This document shows, one piece after another, positions 6,906 through 13,697 of a stretch of 17,959 nt of DNA. Where the stretch lies: the NCBI GenBank assembly GCA_001817755.1, contig MHIY01000029.1:773-18731 (forward strand), in the 5' to 3' direction. The position numbers and the translations under genes were made by a program. Below the pieces are notes generated by a model. That model saw only the letters and a program-made list of their open reading frames with translations, made no database searches and was not told the DNA's origin. Origin of the DNA: Candidatus Colwellbacteria bacterium RIFCSPLOWO2_01_FULL_48_10 (lineage in GTDB: Bacteria; Patescibacteriota; Minisyncoccia; UBA6257; Colwellbacteraceae). How positions within the stretch are numbered: position 1 is the stretch's first letter; each line of letters begins with the position of its first letter.

Positions 6906-9900
6906 TTACTTTTTAGCTTCATCATTTTCGACCGGCTCGACCGACAGTCCTAACGCTTTCAACTCGTTTATCATTACGTTGAAAGATGCAGGGATGTTTG
7001 GCTTCTTGATGGCTTCGCCGCGGATTATCGATTCGTAAGCAGATGACCTTCCTAAAACGTCGTCGGACTTGATAGTCAGCATTTCTTGAAGAATGTGCGC
7101 TGCGCCGTAACCTTCGAGCGCCCACACCTCCATTTCACCAAATCTCTGGCCGCCCAACTGGGCTTTGCCGCGAAGAGGCTGCTGAGTGATAAGGGAGTAA
7201 GGGCCTATGGACCTCATGTTGATCTTGTCCACAACCAAGTGATTAAGCTTCAACATATAGATGACGCCAACCGTAACCTGACGGTCGAAAGGCGAACCTG
7301 TTTTACCGTCGTAGAGCGTTACCTGGCCGCTTTCGGGAAGTCCGGCGGCTTTTAGTTCCGCCTTGATCTGGATTTCAGATGCGCCGGAGAAAACCGGAGT
7401 AATGGCCCGGTAGCCAAGAGTTTTCGCAGCCCAGCCGAGGTGAGTTTCGAGTATCTGGCCGAGGTTCATACGAGAAACGACGCCGAGCGGGTTCAAAATG
7501 ATATCAACCGGTGTGCCGTCGGCCAAGTGGGGCATATCTTCGATTGGGCGGACCACGGAAACGACGCCTTTGTTGCCGTGACGTCCGGCCATCTTGTCTC
7601 CAGCCTGGATGTTACGCAATTCGGCCACCTGAATCTTCAACTTTGAGATTATACCCGAGTCTAGTCTGTCGCCCTTGTCGCGCGAGAATATCTTGATACC
7701 AACAACGCGTCCGGCCTTGCCGTTCGGAAGCTCAAGCGAAGTGTCTTTAACGTCTCTCGCCTTCTCTCCGAATATGGCGCGGAGCAAGCGTTCTTCAGGC
7801 GTCAGTTCGGACTCGCCTTTGGGCGAAATCTTGCCAACCAATATGTCGCCGCCGCGGACCTCTGCGCCGATACGGACAATACCTTCTTCGTCAAGGTTCT
7901 TAAGTTTATCTTCCGATACGTTCGGAATGTCGGGCGTGGTTATTTCTGGACCCAGTTTGGTATCACGAACGTCGACTTCAAATTCTTCGATGTGTATGGA
8001 ACTAAAAAGGTCGTCGCGCTGAACGCGCTCTGAAAGTATTATCGCGTCCTCGAAGTTAGAACCCTCGGAAGACATAAAAGCCACGAGCAAGTTCTGACCC
8101 AGAGCCAGAGTGCCGCCTTCCATCGACTGGCCGTCGGCGAGTACATCGCCCTTTTTAACCTTGTCGCCCTTCTGCACGACCGGCTTTTGGGAGATAGACA
8201 TGTATTGGTTCGACATCTTGAACTTGTCGAGATCATAGCGCCTGGATTTGCCGTCGGTCGTCTTTAGCGCTATGTGCTTGCCGTCAACTTCGGTTACTGT
8301 GCCGTCTTTTTCGGCAACAACCAAGTGTCCAGAGTTTCGAGCCACAACATCTTCGACTCCGGTGCCGACATACGGTGCCGATGCTTTAACACACGGAACA
8401 GCCTGGCGTTGCATGTTCGAAGCCATCAGGGCTCGATTCGCATCATCATGCTCCAAGAAAGGAACAAGCGATGTCGCAACCGAAAGAAACTGATTCGGAG
8501 CGATGTCGATAAGATCAATCTCAGAGGCAGGGCAGATTCCCGGCGCGCCGTTTATTCTCGCGTCAACGTGTTCGGTCGTTATCCGGCCGGACTTGTCGAT
8601 AGTCGAAGTTGAAACCGCGATCTTGCTCTTTTGCTCTTCAATCGCATCAAACCACACCACTTCGCCGGTCACTTTGCTGTTCTTAACCTTGACGTAGGGA
8701 GTGAGTATGAAGCCATGCTCATTCAGCTTCGCGTAGTTCGCGAGCTGGTTCACCAAGCCGATGTTCTGGCCTTCGGGAGACTGAATCGGACAAATGCGTC
8801 CGTAATATGAAACGTGAACGTCGCGAACTTCCATGCCCGCGCGCTCGCGGGTGAGACCGCCTGGGCCCATCGAAGTAACCCTCCTCTTGTGCTCGAGCTC
8901 GTCGAGGGGGTTCACCTGGCCCATGAACTGAGACATCTGCGAAGACGAAAAAAACTCCTTGACGATGGAGACAAGCGGCCGTGAATTGATGAGCTGAACC
9001 GGGGTAACGGCCTCGATGTCGGCGGTCGATATCCTGTCCTGGACATTCCTCCGCATTCTAGAAAATCCGACGCGAAGGCGGTTCTGCAAAAGCTCGCCGA
9101 CGGCCCTGATGCGGCGGTTGCCAAGATGGTCGATGTCGTCCTCTTCGGCCTTGGGATCACCGTTAAGGCGGATGATCTCTTTCATTACACGGACAATATC
9201 GTCAAGTGTAAGCAGGCGGCTCCGCGAATCTTTTATGCCAAGACGCTGATTGAGTTTGAAACGTCCGACAGTCGAGAGGTCATAGCGGTCAGCAGCAGTA
9301 AACATGCTGTCGATAAGTTTCTTGGCATCTTCAGCGGTCGCGAGGTCGCCAGGGCGTACGCGGCGGTAAATCTCTAGATAAGAGTCCTCGAGCGTCTGGG
9401 CCGAGTCCTTGTTGAGGGTAGCTGTGATGTGCTCAGCAAATGTTTTCAATATGTCGGCGTTCGACATCCCGAAAACACGCAACAACGAAGTAGCCGCCAC
9501 TTTCCTGTGCCGGTCAATCTTTACCGCAATCATACCGTTCGCGTCGGTCTCGAACTCGAGCCATGTGCCGCGGTTCGGGATAAGCTTGGCGCCAAAGAGC
9601 TTTTTACCTCTGTAGCTCGCAGCCGTAAAATACGCACCAGGCGATCTGATAAGTTGAGAAATAACAACGCGCTCGACGCCATTAATAATAAAAGTACCCC
9701 GCGGGGTCATCGCTGGAAAATCACCCATGTAGACTTCCTGGTCCTTGCTCTTGCCGGTGCGCTTATTGGCCAGCTTCACCTTGGCCCGCAACGGCGCCTC
9801 ATACGTTATGCCTTTGGCCACGGACTCGAGTTCGGTATATTTTGGTTCGTCAAAATAATAATCTGAAAAATACAGTTCCAGGTCTTTGCCTGAATAATCT

Positions 9901-10046
9901 TTAATTGGCGAGATCTCGTTGCACAGCTCTTTCAATCCGTCCCGCACGAACCATTTGTAAGAATCGGTCTGGATGGCCAGGAGGTCCGGCTGATCCATAA
10001 GTGGCCCAGCGTACGTCGAGAAAATTTTTGTTGGTAGTTTCTGCAT
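6906..10046 (-). CDS. rpoB: RNA polymerase subunit beta
   Basis: Second largest core RNA polymerase subunit (1046 residues), short for the family because large lineage insertions are absent. Landmarks: MGDFPAMTPRGTFIINGVER in the N-terminal part; the rifampicin region at about 367-395 with SQFMGQVNPLDELEHKRR; SPEGQNIGLVN after it; NFEDAIILSERV; catalytic-centre lysines Lys818 and Lys826 in DKMAGRHGNKG; and the C-terminal GQRFGEMEVWALEGYGAAH. In the rifampicin region the residues equal to E. coli D516, N518, S531, L533 and I572 are Gly376, Val378, Thr391, Met393 and Val432, while Q513, H526, R529, P564 and E565 equivalents are kept. The gene lies 100 bp after mltG and 27 bp before rpoC. Confidence 0.99.
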   Translation of the reverse strand: MQKLPTKIFSTYAGPLMDQPDLLAIQTDSYKWFVRDGLKELCNEISPIKDYSGKDLELYFSDYYFDEPKYTELESVAKGITYEAPLRAKVKLANKRTGKSKDQEVYMGDFPAMTPRGTFIINGVERVVISQLIRSPGAYFTAASYRGKKLFGAKLIPNRGTWLEFETDANGMIAVKIDRHRKVAATSLLRVFGMSNADILKTFAEHITATLNKDSAQTLEDSYLEIYRRVRPGDLATAEDAKKLIDSMFTAADRYDLSTVGRFKLNQRLGIKDSRSRLLTLDDIVRVMKEIIRLNGDPKAEEDDIDHLGNRRIRAVGELLQNRLRVGFSRMRRNVQDRISTADIEAVTPVQLINSRPLVSIVKEFFSSSQMSQFMGQVNPLDELEHKRRVTSMGPGGLTRERAGMEVRDVHVSYYGRICPIQSPEGQNIGLVNQLANYAKLNEHGFILTPYVKVKNSKVTGEVVWFDAIEEQKSKIAVSTSTIDKSGRITTEHVDARINGAPGICPASEIDLIDIAPNQFLSVATSLVPFLEHDDANRALMASNMQRQAVPCVKASAPYVGTGVEDVVARNSGHLVVAEKDGTVTEVDGKHIALKTTDGKSRRYDLDKFKMSNQYMSISQKPVVQKGDKVKKGDVLADGQSMEGGTLALGQNLLVAFMSSEGSNFEDAIILSERVQRDDLFSSIHIEEFEVDVRDTKLGPEITTPDIPNVSEDKLKNLDEEGIVRIGAEVRGGDILVGKISPKGESELTPEERLLRAIFGEKARDVKDTSLELPNGKAGRVVGIKIFSRDKGDRLDSGIISKLKIQVAELRNIQAGDKMAGRHGNKGVVSVVRPIEDMPHLADGTPVDIILNPLGVVSRMNLGQILETHLGWAAKTLGYRAITPVFSGASEIQIKAELKAAGLPESGQVTLYDGKTGSPFDRQVTVGVIYMLKLNHLVVDKINMRSIGPYSLITQQPLRGKAQLGGQRFGEMEVWALEGYGAAHILQEMLTIKSDDVLGRSSAYESIIRGEAIKKPNIPASFNVMINELKALGLSVEPVENDEAKK

Positions 10047-10074
10047 ATTATTTTGGTTTATAAATTTTAATTTC

Positions 10075-10110
10075 TAAGTTTTGTTTCGGCGAAGCCCCGC
10101 TTAGAACTTA
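10075..10110 (-). promoter_or_regulatory. Hairpin in the mltG-rpoB leader
   Basis: TAAGTT (10075-10080) pairs with AACTTA (10105-10110), enclosing a GC-rich core in which GGC and GCC can pair around a 3-nt loop. It sits about 30 nt before the rpoB start within a 100-bp gap. It could act as an attenuator or processing site for rpoBC; the structure is weak and no T tract follows. Confidence 0.3.
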
Positions 10111-10146
10111 CTGCTAGTCCTTATGACTTTTCTAGGTTTCCACTCC

Positions 10147-10893
10147 CTATCTCTTAAGGTATCGGTAAACGTTTTTGTTGTGCTCATCAAGATCGATCGA
10201 GAAAATAGTCCTGCCTTTCTTCGGCTCCGTCAGATAAAACCAATATGGCGACTCTTTTGGACTCATGGCCGCGATGATTGCATCCAATCCCGGGTTCGAG
10301 ATAGGAGTCGGCGGCAAACCCTTGTACATATATGTGTTGTATGGGGAATCAACCGCAAAGTCATCCTTGGTAACGGGGTAGCATGGCTCAGGCTTCACAT
10401 AACAGATAGCCGAATCAACCTGAATCGGGAATCTGTTGCGGAGACGCTTCCAAATTATGCCCGCGACAATCCGGCGGTCATCGCTTCCCGGCACCTCCTT
10501 TTCGATAAGAGACGCGACCTTAATGATGTCGTTAAGGTTTCTACTGGGAAGAATGCTTGACCTATCCTCCACGGCTTTAGCAAAGGAAGGCAATGCCTTT
10601 GTGTCAAAATTTTCGCCCATCCGCCTGGCAACGGCCACGGCCTTGGATCCGGCGAAAAACTCGTATGTGTCGGGGAAGAGATATCCTTCCAGATCGGTTG
10701 AAAGAGACTCGCCCGAGAGCACTCCCGCTTGTAATAATAATTCCGATATTTGGGGAATGCTGAGACCCTCGCGGATCACGACTCGTACCAAATCCGGCTT
10801 CGGCGGCGGCTGGGGGTGGAAAAGCAGACGCAGAAGAAAAAGAGCTGTCAGTAGCAAAAGACTAGCTGTTAGAATTAGGATGTCTCGCTTCAT
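10147..10893 (-). CDS. mltG: Endolytic murein transglycosylase (YceG-like)
   Basis: Membrane-anchored enzyme that cuts nascent glycan strands and so sets strand length. Residues 5-25 are one membrane helix. LEGYLFPDTYEF at 68-79 and the catalytic block ASLIEKE (127-133; Glu131 corresponds to the catalytic Glu of E. coli MltG) are present, followed by PIQVDSAICY, SPYNTYMYKGLPPTPISNPG (183-202), and a C-terminal TIFSIDLDEHN. At 248 residues it is about 90 shorter than typical MltG; the LysM-like domain between the anchor and the catalytic domain is trimmed. It follows rodA by 33 bp, pairing a glycan polymerase with a glycan cutter. No Shine-Dalgarno sequence is seen. Confidence 0.95.
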   Translation of the reverse strand: MKRDILILTASLLLLTALFLLRLLFHPQPPPKPDLVRVVIREGLSIPQISELLLQAGVLSGESLSTDLEGYLFPDTYEFFAGSKAVAVARRMGENFDTKALPSFAKAVEDRSSILPSRNLNDIIKVASLIEKEVPGSDDRRIVAGIIWKRLRNRFPIQVDSAICYVKPEPCYPVTKDDFAVDSPYNTYMYKGLPPTPISNPGLDAIIAAMSPKESPYWFYLTEPKKGRTIFSIDLDEHNKNVYRYLKR

Positions 10894-10926
10894 ATTCGCA
10901 TGCGCTATTCGTAAAGCGTACCCAAT

Positions 10927-12009
10927 CTAAAAGCCCGATCGCCTTTTTGCAGTGTTCTGAATGATACCGATGAGGATGGCGGTTGTCAACAGATTCGAGC
11001 CGCCGTAACTTAAAAACGGAAAACTTACCCCAACCACCGGGAAGAGCCCCAGGTTCGAGCCGACATTGATGGTGAAATGAGCTAGAAGCATTATGGCCGT
11101 CCCTAGAGCCGCAAGCTTAGAAAAGTTATTGTCACTAGAAAGGCCGATGACTAATATCCGATAGACTAAAAAGGTAAAAACGGCGAGCAGCGCGGCGCCG
11201 CCCAGAAGCCCCCACTCTTCGGTAAAGGCGGCGAACGCAAAATCGTTGCCCTTCTCGGGCAGAAACCCCAACTGTGTCTGAGTCCCCTGCCGGAACCCCT
11301 TACCGAACAAGCCCGCCGAGCCAATCGCTATCTTCGACTGGATAACACTATAATTTACACCCAGAGGGTCATAGTCAGGATTGAAGAGGGCTATTATCCT
11401 GTCCTTCTGGTAATCCGCGAGACCGAAACTCCAGCCAGCGGCGGCCACGACGCAAAAAAGTAGAAACATGAATATCAAGCTACGAATAGGTATCTCGCTC
11501 ACCAAGAGATACCCGAACCAGATCGCAAAAAGAATTAGCGTGGTTCCCAGGTCCGGCTGGATGAGCACTAACGCAGCGGGCAGAATAAAATAGACAAATG
11601 AGGCGATGACGATGCCGGTCCGTTTTATCGAAACGTGCTTTACGGCAAAAAAACTCGAGAACAATATAATAAGCGCGACCTTCACAAACTCCGACGGTTG
11701 AATTTGGAACCCGCCCTGGCCGGACAGGCCAAATATCAGCCAGCTTTTAGTATTCGCAACAACCGGCGCAAAAAAATAAGCCGCGACGAGTAGGAACAAA
11801 GCGGACAAGTAGATGCCTAATATAACCCACCGATAACTAAAAAAGGCTTTCAGGTTCAGCGCCGGCAGGATAAAAATAGCGGCCGCGGCAACAGCGACCC
11901 AGATAAGTTGTTTGTGAAACAAGACAGAGTCCGCCGAAAAAAGATTTGTGAGCCCGGCGAGCATCAAAAACCCCACCGCCCCCAATAACTGCAAATCGTA
12001 ATGTTTCAT
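10927..12009 (-). CDS. rodA: SEDS peptidoglycan glycosyltransferase, RodA type
   Basis: Polytopic membrane enzyme (360 residues, about 10 hydrophobic segments) that polymerises lipid II into glycan strands, normally with a class B penicillin-binding protein. Family signatures: IQPSEFVKVALI (about 103-114), QPDLGTTL (151-158), YQKDRIIALFNPDYDPLG (200-217), GTQTQLGFLPEKGNDFAF with the conserved Asp256, and FPVVGVSFPFLSYGGS (323-338). The NYSVIQSKIAIGSAGLFGKG segment points to RodA more than FtsW. No penicillin-binding protein gene is in the window. The gene lies 84 bp after the anchored unknown protein and 33 bp before mltG, so wall synthesis and RNA polymerase genes share one strand and perhaps one transcript. 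Confidence 0.93.
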   Translation of the reverse strand: MKHYDLQLLGAVGFLMLAGLTNLFSADSVLFHKQLIWVAVAAAAIFILPALNLKAFFSYRWVILGIYLSALFLLVAAYFFAPVVANTKSWLIFGLSGQGGFQIQPSEFVKVALIILFSSFFAVKHVSIKRTGIVIASFVYFILPAALVLIQPDLGTTLILFAIWFGYLLVSEIPIRSLIFMFLLFCVVAAAGWSFGLADYQKDRIIALFNPDYDPLGVNYSVIQSKIAIGSAGLFGKGFRQGTQTQLGFLPEKGNDFAFAAFTEEWGLLGGAALLAVFTFLVYRILVIGLSSDNNFSKLAALGTAIMLLAHFTINVGSNLGLFPVVGVSFPFLSYGGSNLLTTAILIGIIQNTAKRRSGF

Positions 12010-12016
12010 AAAAACT

Positions 12017-12077
12017 AAATCCTAATGTCCAACAAATTCGATCATCTTTTGAGACTTGAACTTGGTCATTTGGATTT
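12017..12077. repeat. Imperfect inverted repeat before rodA
   Basis: AAATCCTAATGTCC at 12017-12030 and GGTCATTTGGATTT at 12064-12077 are complementary at 12 of 14 positions. Another related GGATTTAT follows near 12089. The spacer between the unknown protein and rodA holds nothing else visible. It could be a weak terminator or a scattered intergenic repeat. Confidence 0.45.
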
Positions 12078-12093
12078 ATGTATGATTTGGGAT

Positions 12094-12855
12094 TTATCGC
12101 GCAATTTGTGCTTGAACGCGCGCATAGTTTTCGGCTGGCATAAAAATTTTGAACGGGGTTTTCGAAAACGGGCCGATATCCTCAACTTCAGTGGACGAAG
12201 CCTTGATGAGTTTACCGCTTGCGTCAAAACCTAGACCGATCACAGTCACCAATGCTGCGCGCGCAGGCGAATCGTTGTTAATGGCACCCTCTATAGTCAA
12301 AACACCCTTCATATCTATAAGCTTAACATCCGCAACAACAAGTCCTAGCCTGGGCGGCAATGCATCTTTTAGAATCCATTGAGCATCTCCGAGCGTGAGA
12401 GTCGCCGTTTCAACGTCTCTCTGGTCAATGTCAATGCCGGAAACAAAAAGATATTTCCTTTCGGCCGGGTAAAGAACCGTTTCCCCCGTTGCTCGCAAAC
12501 GAATTCCCGATCGACCAGTCAATTCAAAAACATACTTAATGCTAGATGCGCCGTAATTCCGGCTGGGATTTGATATCTCCGCAACCACGCTTGAAATCGA
12601 ACCGGAAAGCGAAAAAACGTTTGGCGTTCCAACCCCGGCTTTTAAATTTTTCAATTCGCACGGCACACATCCGTTCAGGCTCGTCTCTCCTGGAAGCGCC
12701 GGCCCACAATCCACCTTCGTCTCTGATTGATTTAGGACATTATCAAAACAACTTGGCGCCGGGTCAAAAGACCGCAAATAATACACCCCAACACCAATCG
12801 CGGCAAAAAAAACTACATACGCAAAACCGTACAGGAATTTCTTCAGTAAGCGCAT
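12094..12855 (-). CDS. Membrane-anchored exported protein of unknown function
   Basis: Protein of 253 residues that I cannot assign to a named family. Residues 7-27 form a single membrane helix after a basic start, so the rest is probably outside the membrane. Just after it comes a cysteine motif: Cys36, NQSETKVDCGP with Cys50, and Cys63-x2-Cys66, like the short D-x-x-N-x-x-E-x-x-V-D-C-G-G segments found in secreted proteins. Two beta-rich parts follow (about 75-160 and 165-250); the second, with GVLTIEGAINNDSPARAALV and later KIFMP, resembles FxLYD/DUF3426-type folds. It lies directly upstream of rodA and mltG, so a role at the cell envelope is plausible but inferred. A promoter-like site abuts the ATG. 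Confidence 0.8.
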   Translation of the reverse strand: MRLLKKFLYGFAYVVFFAAIGVGVYYLRSFDPAPSCFDNVLNQSETKVDCGPALPGETSLNGCVPCELKNLKAGVGTPNVFSLSGSISSVVAEISNPSRNYGASSIKYVFELTGRSGIRLRATGETVLYPAERKYLFVSGIDIDQRDVETATLTLGDAQWILKDALPPRLGLVVADVKLIDMKGVLTIEGAINNDSPARAALVTVIGLGFDASGKLIKASSTEVEDIGPFSKTPFKIFMPAENYARVQAQIAR

Positions 12856-12861
12856 ATGTTT

Positions 12862-12890
12862 AGTATAAAGCGGCTAGTGGCTAGTGGCTA
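12862..12890 (-). promoter_or_regulatory. Promoter candidate for the rodA-rpoBC cluster, leaderless
   Basis: On the minus strand, TATACT (12867-12862) is 5 of 6 to the -10 consensus. TAGCCA (12890-12885) is 4 of 6 to the -35, with a 17-bp spacer. The ATG at 12855 begins 6 nt after the -10, so transcription would start at the codon itself. The -35 lies inside a 7-bp tandem repeat. It is the best candidate for the start of the core cluster transcript. Confidence 0.45.
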
Positions 12891-12892
12891 GT
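12872..12892. repeat. Three tandem copies of GGCTAGT
   Basis: GGCTAGT is repeated exactly three times at 12872-12878, 12879-12885 and 12886-12892. It lies between the palindrome and the gene at 12855 and includes the possible -35. Copy number may vary by slippage. Confidence 0.9.
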
Positions 12893-12901
12893 TATGCCAA
12901 C

Positions 12902-12928
12902 CATTAGCAAGGACCGTCCTTGCTAATG
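12902..12928. repeat. Palindrome (REP-like), copy 1, 3' of the RAYT gene
   Basis: A perfect 13-bp stem, 12902-12914 with 12916-12928, around a single central base. The core AGCAAGGACCGTCCTTGCT is identical to copy 2 at 13640-13660, and the odd central C is on the same strand in both. Placed 5 bp after the RAYT stop codon. It is likely the DNA hairpin recognised by the transposase, and may also act as a transcript-end hairpin. Confidence 0.85.
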
Positions 12929-12933
12929 AATTG

Positions 12934-13617
12934 CTATGGAGATTTCTCGGCTAATTCGATATCAAAATAATCCTCGGCAAAATTCTTGAACGACTTAGAA
13001 TCTTTAAAATAATCAGGGAAAGCTTCTCTGGTGATTATATTTTTCTCTATTCTGTCTTCGCCAATATATTCCGGATAACTTGAGTATCTATATGATTTGA
13101 GAAATGCTCCCATTGTCGATGAAGTTTTATCCACTTCTTTCCAACTTGGAAAAACTATATCTAAAGGATTTAAATGAATATATCCAAAAAGATGCTTCAT
13201 GTAGCGATCGTCCGTACCAATCAATTTTGCTTTAAAGAGTCCGCCGAATAAGGCTCCTTTTCGTTGGTATTTTATATTGAAGAACATTGAGTATCCAGTA
13301 CCCAACTTCCTCATAAACTTGGTTATTCCCCCATCTACTTCCTGCCTCACTAATAAATGAAAATGATTTGTCATCAAGCACCATGCGCCGATAGAAACAA
13401 GAGACTCTCCTTTATCTAAGGCCAAAATCTCATCAAATTTCTTATGTAACCGATTAATCAGATTATCAAGACGATAAATCTCACTTGAATTTGATACATA
13501 CAAAAGCATCATGAACCGCTCATAATCTCTCTTAAGTTTAAAAATAACTCGCTTATCTATCCCACGATTATATATATGATAGTATTCGCCAGTTACAAAC
13601 GGATCTTTACGGAGCAT
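12934..13617 (-). CDS. Y1 (IS200-like) transposase of the RAYT type
   Basis: HUH-type single-strand endonuclease of 227 residues. The metal-binding His pair is His85-x-His87 in MTNHFHLLV; Tyr109 in GTGYSMFFN is the likely nucleophile; KGALFGGLFKAKLI (120-133) and YIHLNP (146-151) are typical of REP-associated tyrosine transposases. The N-terminus YYHIYNRGIDKRVIF also fits. Such enzymes cut at short palindromes, and identical palindromes lie on both sides of this gene, 730 bp apart, so it may form a small self-contained unit (12902-13660). It lies between the surface-protein genes and the core cluster, on the same strand. A GC content lower than its neighbours is apparent by eye. The gene is intact. 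Confidence 0.92.
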   Translation of the reverse strand: MLRKDPFVTGEYYHIYNRGIDKRVIFKLKRDYERFMMLLYVSNSSEIYRLDNLINRLHKKFDEILALDKGESLVSIGAWCLMTNHFHLLVRQEVDGGITKFMRKLGTGYSMFFNIKYQRKGALFGGLFKAKLIGTDDRYMKHLFGYIHLNPLDIVFPSWKEVDKTSSTMGAFLKSYRYSSYPEYIGEDRIEKNIITREAFPDYFKDSKSFKNFAEDYFDIELAEKSP

Positions 13618-13639
13618 AAACCTATTCTATCACATCCAC

Positions 13640-13660
13640 TAGCAAGGACCGTCCTTGCTA
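13640..13660. repeat. Palindrome (REP-like), copy 2, 5' of the RAYT gene
   Basis: A perfect 10-bp stem (13640-13649 with 13651-13660) around one base. It is identical to the core of copy 1 and in the same orientation. On the minus strand the 3' flanks of both copies share TTGCTA-R-TGG-W-TG, so the conserved unit extends slightly beyond the palindrome. Confidence 0.85.
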
Positions 13661-13671
13661 ACGCAAAATTC

Positions 13672-13693
13672 TGATTCCGCGAAAGCGGAATCA
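13672..13693 (-). terminator. Hairpin terminator after the giant surface-protein gene
   Basis: TGATTCCGC and GCGGAATCA form a perfect 9-bp stem with a 4-nt loop, beginning 4 nt after the TGA stop (13700-13698). On the minus strand it is followed by GAATTTTG, a short T run. A rho-independent terminator for the surface-protein gene is likely, though the T tract is short. Confidence 0.6.
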
Positions 13694-13697
13694 TCCA

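Noticed and set aside
3273..10046. Intein or intron in rpoB or rpoC
   Set aside because: Both proteins run through all conserved blocks without insertions.
12902..13660. CRISPR array from the repeated palindrome
   Set aside because: Only two copies, 730 bp apart, with a transposase gene between them and no cas gene in the window.
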